Source: CAVYXZ01 sp963772595
Lineage (GTDB): Bacteria; Chloroflexota; Anaerolineae; Aggregatilineales; Phototrophicaceae
NCBI GenBank assembly: GCA_963772595.1
Contig: CAVYXZ010000011.1
Coordinates: forward strand, 124,001 to 188,000
DNA length: 64,000 nucleotides
Reading direction: 5' to 3'
The position numbers were made by a program, and so were the translations under genes. Within the stretch, counting starts at the first letter, position 1; each line of letters starts with the position of its first letter. The notes beneath the pieces are model-generated. The model worked only from the letters and a program-made list of their open reading frames with translations, did not search any database and was not told where the DNA came from. Below, one piece after another: positions 19,147 to 28,851 of the stretch.

Positions 19147-20140
19147 TGTCGATTATTGAAATATCGGAATAATCCCCTCCGGTGGACAGGAACAGCCTAC
19201 CGTCCAGGCTCAGCCCCTGAAATATCCTTGCATTCAGGTCAATACGCCGCATAAGCTGAAATTCAGAATCAAACTGAAAAATCTCTTTGCCTTCCAGCGC
19301 GTAACTCTGAAAGAAGATACCACCGTTGTCGGGCAGTGCCGCAAGAATCTCAAAGGTATTCTCCAGCGGCTTAATCTCATAGGACCAGACATCGGTCGCA
19401 GCATCATAGACGAGGATGACTTCCTCGCTCGAACTCATCAATTGGCGGCAGGTTGGGGACAGTTGCTTCTGGATTGGTGATGTCCACATAAATCTTATTA
19501 TCCAGCCCCGCACCTATAATCCATGTAGGCCGAATAATGTCTGCAATGCGTCCGTCAATGTCGAGTATCCGCTCAATGGTCAGCATATTGACGTCAATGA
19601 TTTGTATGAGGGTCTGCCCTCTGGCGAGTCAGTACAAGCCAATAATCAACTCTCCAGGCCCAACTGGAAAAGAGCCTCAAGACCCTCTGCTTTTCCGGTA
19701 TATAGTTGTTGCAGCCAATCAGCCGATGATCTGCCGCGAATTCTATATGATCCAATGTGCGCTCATGCAGATCGTAGCGGGTTAAGGCGCGTGATGCACC
19801 AGGAGGTGAATAAAACACCACATAACCCTCATCTTCGAAGGGGATGAAGTCCAGGACCGCAAGCAGGTCGTGTGCGAAGACACTTAGATCGTGAACCTCA
19901 AACTCAGGCGCATTTTGCCGACTGATGTAGAGAAGAAAGTGGCGCGAAATCCCAGCCATAGATCGTCCCCTGAGGACTGATGCGGACTTCACAGAAATTA
20001 TCGCCATCACACTCTGTAGTCGGCAATGTCCAGTACAGATCGTCGCTATAGCGGAGTGTGTCCTTCACCCGCTGTGCCTGAGCTTGACCTGCTCCGAAGC
20101 TCAGCAGCGCAAACAGAACCAGCACAAGCGGCACTTTCAT
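19124..20140 (-). pseudogene. Second, frameshifted copy of the tandem secreted beta-propeller-like protein
   Basis: Starts MKVPLVLVLFALLSFGAGQ (signal peptide ending AQAQ) and aligns along its whole length with the neighbouring gene at 20150-21187, through SECDGDNFCEVRxSPQGTIY-like and EEVILVYDAATDVWSYEI segments. Three shifts in the same direction are needed to follow it, near 19980, 19640 and 19440, each equivalent to one extra base. Either it is a decaying duplicate or it carries sequencing errors; the sense and conservation of the pieces favour recent damage or error. Repaired length is about 337 residues. Confidence 0.7.
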
Positions 20141-20149
20141 CGTGAGACC

Positions 20150-21187
20150 CTACTCCATCTGCGGGTCACCAGACAGCGGGTAATCGTCAATCTTGATGAC
20201 CGACATCGAGGCATAATCAATCGGCGCGTTGAAGAGCACATACCCATCCAGCGTAACACCAGCAAACCCACGACCAGCCTGCCTTAGCTGTTCAACGTCC
20301 ATTTTCCGGATAAGCTCAGCGGCGGACGAGTACTGATTGAGTGTCGATGCCCTCACCAACAAACTGCTATCCGGCAGCGCGGCCACCATAAACCCAAAAT
20401 AGCGGTCAAATGGCACAACCTGATACGTCAAGCTGCCGCTGACAATATCATAGATCAGGACGATTTCTTCATGTCGTGGGTCAATCACAGGGAGATCAGC
20501 GATAAACATTTCAGGAAGGTTATCCAGGATATATATCTTCCCGTCGTAGCCGCCCAGTATTTCCCAGGCAGGTTCAGTCTGACTCCGAAAGCGCTCATTG
20601 AGATCAATTGACTGCTCGATAGCCAGCGTATTTACGTCAATGACATGAATGGCGGGGCGGCGTTCGGGGGATTTTGTACAGGCGAGTAGTTTGCCGTCCA
20701 GCCCCAATGGATAAATGAACCTTAACTCACGCTGTCTTACTGATATGTATTGATTACACATTGTCAAGCGATAGCCTGCTGGAAACTCAGCAGTTTGCAT
20801 GTCACCTGTGGACAGCGTGTAGCGGGTCAGGTAATTGGACAAACCGCCAAGAATGGAGAAGAAGGCGACATAGCCTTCTGTGTCGAATGGAACAAAGTCT
20901 GTTCCATAGAGCAAGAAATCTGAGCGGCTGCTCAAATCATAAGTATCGTAGCTCGCTTGATCCGGCGCACTGACATAGAGCTTACGGTTGTGATTGTCCC
21001 AGCTATAGATCGTCCCTTGCGGACTGACCCGAACTTCACAGAAGTTGTCGCCATCACATTCGCTCACCGGGAGAGTCCAGGAAATCTCTTCACGATAGCG
21101 GAGCACAGCTTCAGAAGGCTGCGCGTCAATACCCGTCACCGTGAGGCAGCAGAAGCCAAACAGACTGAGTATGACGCGCAGGTTTAT
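20150..21187 (-). CDS. Secreted beta-propeller-like protein with non-canonical ATA start
   Basis: Mature part has the repeated pattern of a WD/Kelch-like propeller (SPQGTIYSWDNHNRKLYV, GYDGKIYILDNLPEMFI, EIVLIYDIVSGSLTYQ, VTLDGYVLFN). The only conventional start is GTG 21139, which would lack a signal peptide. Extending upstream gives NLRVILSLFGFCCLTVTG preceded by ATA at 21187. This aligns residue for residue with the ATG-started signal peptide of the adjacent copy, and GGAAAGG lies 7 bases before the ATA. I therefore place the start at ATA, or infer an ATG lost by mutation or error. About 345 residues; ligand unknown. Confidence 0.7.
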   Translation of the reverse strand: MNLRVILSLFGFCCLTVTGIDAQPSEAVLRYREEISWTLPVSECDGDNFCEVRVSPQGTIYSWDNHNRKLYVSAPDQASYDTYDLSSRSDFLLYGTDFVPFDTEGYVAFFSILGGLSNYLTRYTLSTGDMQTAEFPAGYRLTMCNQYISVRQRELRFIYPLGLDGKLLACTKSPERRPAIHVIDVNTLAIEQSIDLNERFRSQTEPAWEILGGYDGKIYILDNLPEMFIADLPVIDPRHEEIVLIYDIVSGSLTYQVVPFDRYFGFMVAALPDSSLLVRASTLNQYSSAAELIRKMDVEQLRQAGRGFAGVTLDGYVLFNAPIDYASMSVIKIDDYPLSGDPQME

Positions 21188-21205
21188 GGCCGAGCCTTTC
21201 CAGAA

Positions 21206-22056
21206 TTACTGCGGGATCGGGATCGTCACCCCCAGCAGGATACCGTCTTCGCTGACCACGATGGACTCGACGTAGTAGATCGTGTCGGTCCCCAACATCG
21301 GCTGAATCAGCGTGGCGTAGATCGCCAGATCAATCGGCTGGGTCAATTCGTCGGGCAGGCGCTCCAGCGGGATTGATGTGCCGTTGAGCGTGGCCGAGAC
21401 CAGCGCATAGGTCACCGTGCCTGTGTCGCTAACCCCTACCTGATAGATCAGCATCAGCGTACCGGGATAGTCCCCTGTGATGTCGGTCAGGATCACGGCA
21501 ATGCTGCCATCGGCCTGGGTATCCAGCCGCGCTGAATCTGGATTATAGCCCGCACCTTCGATCAGAATATCTAGCAGGTCGTTGGCCTGCGCCTCGCTGA
21601 TGTAAAGCGTCGCCGTCAGCGAACTGCCGTTGTAGCTGATGCTGCCCTGCTCAGACAGCGTGTTGAGCAGCGTTTCAAGCTCCGGCGGCATATTGTCAAC
21701 GGCATCATAGATAGCCGTTACGGTGGCTTCAATCGACTCACAACTCTGCGCCGCCTGAGTCGCCACATACTGCACCGTCGCGGCGATGCTAGTGGCCCCA
21801 CCTTCCAGCGTGCTGACGGCATCCGTTACCTGAGCAGCAGCGTTATTGACCATTGCGTCGCGCGTCACGGCGATCTGCGTGCCCTGCGCCTGGAGAGTCG
21901 CTGAATATTCCCCTGGAGTTGAGCGCTGTCGCGGCTGCGCGGAGTGCGGGCCGCCTGCGCATTGACATCGAGCGGCATCAGCATCAAGGTCAGCAGCACC
22001 ACGCCGATCATGATGCTCACCAGTGTAAGTGTTTTGAGAGCGCGTGGCTGCGTCAT
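21206..22056 (-). CDS. Secreted protein of unknown function (frameshifted)
   Basis: ATG 22056 follows GAGGTGAC and begins a signal peptide (TLVSIMIGVVLLTLMLMPLD, then VNAQA). The frame changes between 21880 and 21960, after which the protein continues ATLQAQGTQIAVTRDAMVNN to the stop at 21206; the shift is equivalent to a lost base. The mature region starts with a Ala/Thr-rich helical part, then beta-rich sequence (SISYNGSSLTATLYISEAQ, TIYYVESIVVSEDGILLGV). No family recognised. Sits 19 bases upstream of the propeller-like gene and likely shares its transcript. Confidence 0.65.
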
Positions 22057-22185
22057 GGTGTCACCTCATGCATCGTAGTCAATGAATCCAGTGTACGCGG
22101 CTTTCGGACGCTGTGACGCTTAAGAGCTTGCCTCGCTTGTCCCTTCCAGTAAACCCTGTGTAAATTCGCGGCGTGGGATCAAAAA

Positions 22186-22207
22186 ACGGGAGCGCGAAGG
22201 CTCCCGT
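22186..22207 (-). terminator. Rho-independent terminator of dps
   Basis: Minus strand: ACGGGAGC / GCTCCCGT perfect 8-bp stem with 6-base loop, followed by six T residues (A-run at 22181-22186 on plus). It lies 33 bases past the dps stop codon. Confidence 0.85.
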
Positions 22208-22239
22208 TAGTCGGACACGGCGCATCGTGTCTGTGGAAA

Positions 22240-22755
22240 CTAGATATGGTCCCCTTCGAGCATGGCGCGCAGCATCCAGGCCTGTTTCTGATGCTGCTGG
22301 AGCAGGCCCGTCAGCAGGTCTTCCGCACCGACATCTTCGTAGTCATCGCCAATGGCTTTGATGTCTTTGCGCATATAGCGAATCAAGGCTTCGTGATCGG
22401 CCACGCTCTTCGCTACGATGTCGTGCGCACTGGGCACATCACCGGAGGATTCGCTCAGGCGGGCATAATCCAGGAATTCCGCCATCGTCCCCGGTGCCGT
22501 CGCGCCATACTGGACAATGCGCTCGGCAATCTCGTCAATCGTATCGGCTGCTGCCGTATACTGCTCTTCAAGAATCTCATGCAGCGCACGGAACTGCGCA
22601 CCTTTCACATTCCAGTGAAAATTACGCAGCTTGATGTAGAAAACATGCTCGTCCGCGAGCAGGGTACGCAAAATATTAACCACGCCTTTATAGGCTTTTT
22701 CGCTCAGGCCAAGATCGGGATAATTCGCTGTCTTCGTACCGTTCTTGCTTGCCAT
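22240..22755 (-). CDS. dps: Dps-family ferritin-like DNA-protection protein
   Basis: 171 residues. Contains the Dps ferroxidase signature: His in LRNFHWNVKGAQFRALHEIL followed by EEQYTAAADTIDEIAERI, with Asp and Glu ligands. Dps shells store iron and protect DNA from peroxide. ATG 22755 is chosen because GAGAGGAG precedes it and upstream residues are not conserved-looking. It is monocistronic, with a strong terminator. Lys/Asn residues at the N-terminus (MASKNGTKTANYP) may bind DNA. Confidence 0.9.
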   Translation of the reverse strand: MASKNGTKTANYPDLGLSEKAYKGVVNILRTLLADEHVFYIKLRNFHWNVKGAQFRALHEILEEQYTAAADTIDEIAERIVQYGATAPGTMAEFLDYARLSESSGDVPSAHDIVAKSVADHEALIRYMRKDIKAIGDDYEDVGAEDLLTGLLQQHQKQAWMLRAMLEGDHI

Positions 22756-22937
22756 CGTGACTCCTCTCAACTCATCATCTGTAGCAGTATTCAGTCTAAA
22801 ATATCGTGAAAACAAGTTCCAGGACTGTGTAGATGATTTGATTCTAGGTCAGGTGGTGGATGGTGGGTACGATGTTATGTCACAGCTGGGGCATGATCTT
22901 AATTACTTGCCCTGCGCACAGGGTTGGCAAAGAAAAA

Positions 22938-22956
22938 GGAGCGCTCGCGGCGCTCC
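22938..22956 (-). terminator. Rho-independent terminator of the small acidic protein gene
   Basis: Minus strand: GGAGCGC/GCGCTCC 7-bp stem with a 5-base loop followed by TTTTTC. It ends the transcript of the gene at 22967-23269. Confidence 0.75.
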
Positions 22957-22966
22957 TCTCAGGGGT

Positions 22967-23269
22967 TCAGTCCACTTCGACTTTCACTTTGGACTTGCCC
23001 GTGGTCGAGGGCTTGTCGTCGTCATCTTCAGGCTTGACGGCCTGTTCCGTCTTCTTGGCGACTTTCTCAAGCTCATCAATCACGCTGTCGGCCAGTACTT
23101 TGACCCCGGCCAGGAATTCCTTCTGCGCCTCTTTAGCATGGCTGACGAATTCGGGCGGCAGCAGCAATTCAACCGCCTTGCCGGTTTCGTCCAGCGCGCG
23201 CTTCTGATGATCCAGAAAAGTGTCGAAAGGGGTCCGTGCCCGCTCCTGCGTCTCTTCGTTTTCGTCCAT
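22967..23269 (-). CDS. Small charged helical protein, unknown function
   Basis: 100 residues starting MDENEETQERARTPFDTFL. A central amphipathic helix (FVSHAKEAQKEFLAGVKVLADS) is followed by an acidic/basic tail (KPEDDDDKPSTTGKSKVKV). The pattern resembles phasin-like or histone-like helper proteins, but identity is not established. ATG 23269 is preferred to an upstream in-frame start lacking sense. It has its own terminator. Confidence 0.65.
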   Translation of the reverse strand: MDENEETQERARTPFDTFLDHQKRALDETGKAVELLLPPEFVSHAKEAQKEFLAGVKVLADSVIDELEKVAKKTEQAVKPEDDDDKPSTTGKSKVKVEVD

Positions 23270-23338
23270 TGTTGGGATATCCCTCACATCACTCGGTCTA
23301 CACATATTATACGCTGGCCGGGACCAAAATGTTGCAGA

Positions 23339-24343
23339 TTAGTAGCCGTGTGTCCGGTCCAGCTTGTTGAGCAGCGGTTTGTTCTCCAGATAACGCTCCA
23401 GGTTTTCGGCGAAAAGCGCGGCGGCTCGCTCGTGATAACGGCTGTTGTTGCCGGAGACATGCGGCGTGATCAGCACGTTTTCCATCTGCCACAGCGGGCT
23501 GGTCGAAGGCAGCGGCTCCTGCTCGGTCACATCCAGCGCAGCCCCGGCGATTTTCTCCGCTGCCAGGGCGGAGATCAGGGCGGCCTCGTCCACGACCGCG
23601 CCGCGCGCCACGTTGATGAGGTAGGCGCTGGGCTTCATGGCTTCGAAGATGGCTTCATTGACCAGATGGTGCGTCTCATCGGTCAGCGGCAGCGTCAGAG
23701 CGACGAAATCGCAGACCTGCACCATCGAGGCCAGGGCCTGCGGCGGATAGAGACGCAGTGGAATCTCGGCATCGACATCGCCCAGGCCGGACTCGACGTA
23801 TTTCTCCTCGGTCGAGGTCTGGCGCATGTCGCGCTTGGTCGCCACGACGACCACGCCCATTTGATCGGCGATGCGAGCTAACTCGCGGCCCACACTGCCA
23901 TAGCCAACAATGCCGAGCGTCTGCCCACGCAGCGTCGTAATCGGCGGCAGATTGTGCGCCCACTCGGCGCGGTCCTGTGCGCGGCGGTGCTGCGGCAGAC
24001 GGTAGGTGAAGGCCAGCATCATCGCCAGGATGTATTCAGCCATCGGCGTGGCGTGGATGCCGGTCGCGGTAGTAATCTCTACATCCTCTGCCTGGACAAT
24101 CGGGCGATCCAGGAAATGGTTGGCTCCGGCAGAATGTGCCTGGATCCAGCGCAGGCGCGGGGCCTGTTCCGGTTCGGGAAAGTCTCTAGCGGTATACAGC
24201 ACTTCGGCATCGGCGTAGGCGCTTTCCGGCACTTTAGGATGGTAGCGCTCAATATGCAGCCGGGGAGAGATGGCGCGTAACTGATCCATAATCTCGTCGG
24301 AAAAGTCCATCGCCACGATTACATTGATGCTATCTTCGCTCAT
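23339..24343 (-). CDS. D-isomer-specific 2-hydroxyacid dehydrogenase
   Basis: 334 residues. NAD-binding motif LGIVGYGSVGRELARIA in the middle, catalytic Arg in INVARGAVVDE, Glu in DVTEQEPLP and His in LITPHVSGN complete the classical Arg-Glu-His triad. These enzymes interconvert 2-hydroxy and 2-keto acids with NAD(P)H. ATG 24343 follows GGAAGGGG. Substrate specificity (for example glyoxylate or phosphoglycerate) cannot be read; the absence of an ACT domain argues against SerA. Divergent from murJ. Confidence 0.9.
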   Translation of the reverse strand: MSEDSINVIVAMDFSDEIMDQLRAISPRLHIERYHPKVPESAYADAEVLYTARDFPEPEQAPRLRWIQAHSAGANHFLDRPIVQAEDVEITTATGIHATPMAEYILAMMLAFTYRLPQHRRAQDRAEWAHNLPPITTLRGQTLGIVGYGSVGRELARIADQMGVVVVATKRDMRQTSTEEKYVESGLGDVDAEIPLRLYPPQALASMVQVCDFVALTLPLTDETHHLVNEAIFEAMKPSAYLINVARGAVVDEAALISALAAEKIAGAALDVTEQEPLPSTSPLWQMENVLITPHVSGNNSRYHERAAALFAENLERYLENKPLLNKLDRTHGY

Positions 24344-24517
24344 GACCCCTTCCTTTCTGCTGCACCGATAGTACGCGCTTGGCCCGGCTCCCGCAAGCGC
24401 CACCTGACCTCCAAGCTGTGCTACAATGCAAGTTCAGGCAGGGCAGGGTTTGAAATCCTTCCCTACGAAGGTTCCAACACACTTTGCATTCCACTAATGC
24501 ACGCTGAGGCCCGCCCA

Positions 24518-26134
24518 ATGACGCAATCCCGCGCACTGAGCAATCCGCAGATCGCCCGCGCCGTCCTGATCGTGCTGCTGGGCTTCCTCGCCAGTGGTGT
24601 CCTGGGCCTGCTGCGTACCGGAATTATCACCGCCACTTTCGGCGCTGGCATGGCGCTGGATGCCTTCTTCTGGGCGCAGCGATACCCGGAACTGATCTTC
24701 ACGCTGGTCGCCGGAGGGGCGCTTGGTTCCTCGTTCATCCCCGTCTTCTCGCGCTTCCGTGAAGCAGACGACGCGCAGGCATGGCGACTGGCAAGCGCGG
24801 TGATGACGGTCTCGTCGCTGGCGGCAGCGCTGCTGAGCCTGGCCGTGATCCTCTTCGCGTCGCAGATCGTGGAGTACGTGTTGGCCCCGTCCGCCCCGCC
24901 GGAAGTTCAGGCACTGACCAGCCATTTGATGCGTATCATGATGGTCACACCGACCATCTTCAGCGTCAGTGGTCTGATTATGGGCATCCTGCAAAGTTAC
25001 CAGCGCTTTCTGCTGCCTGCGCTCGCCATTGCCATGAACCCGCTGGGCTATATCATCGGCGCGCTGTGGATCGCCCCGGCTCTGCCGCCAGACCTCGGAA
25101 TCGCCCAGGTTGGTGCGGCCAATATCTACGGCCTGGCCTACGGCGCGGTGCTGAGCGCGCTGCTGCATCTCGTCGTGCAGCTTCCCGGCCTGGGACCGAT
25201 CCGGGCGCGGCTGCGTTTCCTGCCGGACCTGCGCGCACCAGGGCTGCGCAGTGTACTGCTGCTGATGGGACCGCGCGTGCTGGGCCTGGCCGTCGTTCAG
25301 GTGAACTTTATCGTCAACGCGATCTTCACCTCCGGCATGGTCAGCGGCAGCAATTCCGCCCTCACGGTGGCTTTCACACTGATGTTTTTCGCCCTGGGAA
25401 TCATCGGCCAGAGCGTCGGTTCAGCGGTCTTCCCCTCGCTTTCGGCCCTGGTAGCAGAACAAGATATTGAAGGGTATAAGGACCGTCTGACCGGGGCGCT
25501 GCGCAGTGTGCTGTTCCTGGCCTTCCCAGCAACGGTGGCGTTGATTCTGATGGGCGAGCCGCTGGTGCAGGTGCTGTTCCAGCGGGATCAGTGGACGCTC
25601 GAATATACACAGGCGGCGGCATGGGCGCTGACCTTCTACGCCACTGGCATCGCCGGATTTGCCCTGCTAGAGGTGCTGTCGCGGGCCTTCTATGCCCTGG
25701 AAGACACCTGGACACCGGTCAAGATCGGCATCGCCTCGATGCTCGCCAACATCATCCTGAGCATTATCTTCATTCGTGTGATTGGCGACCCGGCATCGCT
25801 GACGCGCGGCCCTTTTGCCGGGCTGGCGCTTGCGAACGCCCTGACGACCAATCTGGAAGCGCTGGTGCTGTGGGTGCTGCTGCGGCGGCGCATCGGCCCG
25901 ATTCAAGACCAGCGGCTGCTGTTGGGCGCGGGCAAGGCGCTGCTGGCGGCGCTGTTAATGGGCATGGCGCTGGGCCTGCTGCGGGCCTTATGGAGCGATC
26001 AGGGGGCGCTGCTGCTGTTGATTGTGGGGGCGGGTCTGGGCGGCGCGGTATTCTTCGGAGTCAGTTTACTGTTGGGTCTGAATGAGGCGCGCGCGGTCCC
26101 GGCTATGCTGCTGCGGCGTGTGCGGCGGTCCTAA
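24518..26134 (+). CDS. murJ: Lipid II flippase MurJ
   Basis: 538 residues with about 14 membrane segments. The N-terminal LGLLRTGIITATFGAGMALDAFFWAQR and EVLSRAFYALEDTWTPVKIG segments are typical of MurJ/MviN, including the Arg/Asp residues of the translocation cavity. It flips lipid II across the cytoplasmic membrane for peptidoglycan synthesis. The ATG at 24518 is used; an upstream ATG at 24497 adds only seven residues. Stands alone, divergent from the dehydrogenase gene. Confidence 0.9.
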   Translation: MTQSRALSNPQIARAVLIVLLGFLASGVLGLLRTGIITATFGAGMALDAFFWAQRYPELIFTLVAGGALGSSFIPVFSRFREADDAQAWRLASAVMTVSSLAAALLSLAVILFASQIVEYVLAPSAPPEVQALTSHLMRIMMVTPTIFSVSGLIMGILQSYQRFLLPALAIAMNPLGYIIGALWIAPALPPDLGIAQVGAANIYGLAYGAVLSALLHLVVQLPGLGPIRARLRFLPDLRAPGLRSVLLLMGPRVLGLAVVQVNFIVNAIFTSGMVSGSNSALTVAFTLMFFALGIIGQSVGSAVFPSLSALVAEQDIEGYKDRLTGALRSVLFLAFPATVALILMGEPLVQVLFQRDQWTLEYTQAAAWALTFYATGIAGFALLEVLSRAFYALEDTWTPVKIGIASMLANIILSIIFIRVIGDPASLTRGPFAGLALANALTTNLEALVLWVLLRRRIGPIQDQRLLLGAGKALLAALLMGMALGLLRALWSDQGALLLLIVGAGLGGAVFFGVSLLLGLNEARAVPAMLLRRVRRS

Positions 26135-26206
26135 GCTACCGCAAAGCCAACACTTCCATTATACTAAAAATGAGGATGCCTTCGACCAGCCAACTGGATA
26201 CGGCCC

Positions 26207-27025
26207 ATGCCTCCCGTATGCTATCATTTTCAACTTGGCGATTTTCGCTGTATCGCCATTAACGAACGTGACCGCGAAACCCCGGCGGACGCCATGTTCG
26301 GCAATATCCCGGCGGATGAACGCGCCCAGGTGCTGGCGGAGTTCGGCTTGCTGGGGCGCGGCATGATCCCCGACGCCTTTAACGTGCTGTATATCGACAC
26401 CGGCCAGGATAAAATCCTGATCGATACCGGGCGCGGCCAGGGCGATCTCTACGCCGGGCTGGCGGCGGAAGGCATCGCGCGCGAGGCGATCAGCAAGATT
26501 TACATCACACATGGGCACGGCGACCATATCGGCGGCCTGCTCGACGCTGAGAACACGATTGCGTTCCCCAATGCTGACTACTTCATCGGCCAGGTCGAAT
26601 GGGATTACTGGCTGCGTCACCCCGATCTGGAGAACCGCGTCGTCAGGGCCTGGGCGGATTTGCGCGAGACCCTGCCAACCGCGCGTATCACATTTATGGA
26701 CACGGACGAGCAGGAAGTCCTGCCTGGATTCTGCCCGGTGTTCCTGCCGGGTCACACACCGGGGATGATGGGCCTGTTGATCGAATCCGGCGGCGAGCGG
26801 ATGCTGCACGTGGCCGATGTGGCCCATCACCCGCTGCAATGCGCTCACCCTGACTATGGCGTGAGCTTCGACATCAACCCCCTCAAAGCACGTGAGACGC
26901 GCTGGGTAATCTGGGACCGGGCCGAGCGGGAGAACCTGCTGGTGATGGCTTATCATTTCCGCAATGCTGGGCGCGGCCATATTGTAGCGAAGGATGATAC
27001 CTGGACATGGGAGCCTGTTGAATGA
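26207..27025 (+). CDS. Metallo-beta-lactamase-fold hydrolase (first of tandem pair)
   Basis: 272 residues. The metal-binding motif THGHGDHIGG, then LPGHTPGMMG, HVADVAHH and the final AYHF His are in the usual order of the MBL fold, binding two metal ions. The first strands (YHFQLGDFRCIAINE) resemble the next gene, showing tandem duplication. Related families include N-acyl homoserine lactonases and other small hydrolases; substrate unknown. Its stop overlaps the ATG of the following paralogue (ATGA), so the two are coupled. Confidence 0.85.
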   Translation: MPPVCYHFQLGDFRCIAINERDRETPADAMFGNIPADERAQVLAEFGLLGRGMIPDAFNVLYIDTGQDKILIDTGRGQGDLYAGLAAEGIAREAISKIYITHGHGDHIGGLLDAENTIAFPNADYFIGQVEWDYWLRHPDLENRVVRAWADLRETLPTARITFMDTDEQEVLPGFCPVFLPGHTPGMMGLLIESGGERMLHVADVAHHPLQCAHPDYGVSFDINPLKARETRWVIWDRAERENLLVMAYHFRNAGRGHIVAKDDTWTWEPVE

Positions 27026-27853
27026 CAGAGATATTTCATTTTGAACTGGGCGAGTTTCACTGCACGGTCATCAATGACGGTTATATTGATACGCTGGATA
27101 CGACAGTCTGCTTCGAGGGCGCGGAAGAGGACGCCCTGCGCGCAGCGTTGACGGATTATGGCCTGTCTTACGAGGGCAAGCTGGTCATCCCGGTCAACGT
27201 ACTCTACATTGATACCGGCAGCCATAAGGTGCTGATCGACAACGGCGGCGGACTGGCGGAAACCGAGCCGCAGCTCGGCCTGCTCTTCGAGGCGCTGGAA
27301 GCCGAAGACATCAGCCGGGATGCAATCGACACGGTCATCCTCTCGCACGGGCACTGGGATCACGTGGGCGGCAACACCCTGGCCGATGGCGCGCTGGCCT
27401 TCCCCAACGCGCGCTATGTCATGGTCGGCAAAGAGTATGATTACTGGATGGCCCAGGACGAAGCCAGCGTAAGCCCAATCGTCTCCAGGAACCTCCAGGC
27501 GATTGAAATCCGTCGTGGACCGTATCGAGCCAGAAGCGGTGATCGTGCCGGGAATTCAGGCGGTCCCGGCCTGGGGTCATACCATCTATCACAGCGCCTT
27601 CCGGGTCAGTTCAGGCGGCGAGACGCTCTACTGCCTGATGGACCTGGTGGATCACATGATCCACTTCGAGCATGTCGAATGGCACGCCAACTGGGATCTG
27701 GAACCGGCCAACACGATCAAGGCGCGGCGCGAAATCTTCGCCCGTGCGGCCAGCGAAAACGCGCTGGTGCATGGCGCGCACCTGCCTTTCCCCGGCCTGG
27801 GCTACCTCAGCCAGGAAGGCGGCGGTTGGCGTTTTCAGGCGCTTGGGAATTAG
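27022..27853 (+). CDS. Metallo-beta-lactamase-fold hydrolase (second of tandem pair, one-base frameshift)
   Basis: About 276 residues after repair. Starts FHFELGEFHCTVINDGYIDT and carries LSHGHWDHVGG, AWGHTIYHSAF, CLMDLVDHM and GAHLPFPG, the same ligands as its upstream paralogue. The reading frame breaks near 27502 (NLQAIE then KSVVDRIEPEAVIV in the next frame), consistent with one extra base. Sequence between the pair is otherwise well matched, so the gene is probably functional in the organism. The two genes form a bicistron. Confidence 0.8.
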
Positions 27854-27907
27854 GGATATATCCCAAGCTTATCCCAAATTTGGGATATATTTGGATAATT
27901 TGGGATT
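27842..27907. repeat. Cluster of TTGGGATA-type motifs and palindromes
   Basis: Contains GGGATATATCCC (27853-27864, perfect palindrome), ATCCCAAATTTGGGAT (27871-27886, perfect palindrome), further TTGGGAT copies at both ends (27843-27849 and 27900-27906) and TTGGATA at 27891-27897. Lies directly after the metallo-hydrolase pair and may be a terminator, operator array or protein-binding cluster. Confidence 0.55.
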
Positions 27908-28057
27908 CATTAAGCCTTTGTTAAATTAAATCTCAGGCCATCGCCAGGGCTTTTGCGTCCCTCTGCCTCAGCATATCACGCAGTTCAAGCTGAAACGTAG
28001 CGGCATCTAAACACGTAATATAGGGTAGACTATGCTTGCAATAATATGAGGTCCGTT

Positions 28058-28834
28058 ATGCGAGTCACCTGCCCCCACTGCGGCGAAGTGATCCCTTCAG
28101 CCAACATCAACATTCAACGTATGACGGCGGTCTGCCCCGCCTGTGATAATGTCTTCCAGTTCGAAGCGCCTGCCGCGAAGACCAAACGGCGTAAGGTCAA
28201 GCAGCCGGAACAGCTGGACCTGCGTGAGACAGAAGATCGACTGCACCTGGCGTTTCGCACTAACTTTAGATTGGACCAGCACGAGGCATTTCGTTCGAGC
28301 ATGGTCATGAGCCTCGTCTTCACCTTCATCACCCTGATGATGATCGGCGCGTTCTCCACCAAGGAAGATGTGCCGCTTATCATGCCGGGCGTTTTCGTGC
28401 TGATCACAGCAGCGATGTATTACTGGACCGCGCTGATCGCCTACAACAAAACTCACATCGACGTTGACCACGAGCGGATCAAAGTTACCCGCCAGCCGCT
28501 CCCCAGTCCGTTCAATCAGATCACCGAGTATGATCTCGCTGGCATAGCGGCGATTCGCTATGAGGAAACGCCAGCCTCCAGAAAAGCAGGTTACGACACA
28601 CCGCGCTACCGTGTCTGGGCGGATATGGGCGACGGTGGTCGCAAGATTATCCTGAACGATCTGATTGAAGAATACGCATTGTTCGTCGTGCAGGTGCTGA
28701 ACGAACGGCTCAGCCAGGAAGCGGGCGACGAGCATCTGTCGCATCACCTGGACGACGCGGGCGAAGCTCTCGATGAACACGAAGCCAATAAATCCATTGC
28801 ATTGCACAGCAATGACCTGAAAGCCGGTCAGTAA
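28058..28834 (+). CDS. Zinc-ribbon membrane protein, unknown function
   Basis: 258 residues. N-terminal zinc ribbon with two CPxC pairs (TCPHCGEVIP and AVCPACDNVF), followed by two adjacent transmembrane segments (SLVFTFITLMMIGAF and MPGVFVLITAAMYYWTALIAY) and a cytoplasmic C-terminal beta-rich domain. ATG 28058 is selected because GAGGTCC sits just before it. No family assignment; similar zinc-ribbon plus membrane proteins are common, unstudied Chloroflexota proteins. It converges on xseB, leaving only a 17-base gap. Confidence 0.75.
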   Translation: MRVTCPHCGEVIPSANINIQRMTAVCPACDNVFQFEAPAAKTKRRKVKQPEQLDLRETEDRLHLAFRTNFRLDQHEAFRSSMVMSLVFTFITLMMIGAFSTKEDVPLIMPGVFVLITAAMYYWTALIAYNKTHIDVDHERIKVTRQPLPSPFNQITEYDLAGIAAIRYEETPASRKAGYDTPRYRVWADMGDGGRKIILNDLIEEYALFVVQVLNERLSQEAGDEHLSHHLDDAGEALDEHEANKSIALHSNDLKAGQ

Positions 28835-28851
28835 AATGATCCAAACCAGGG

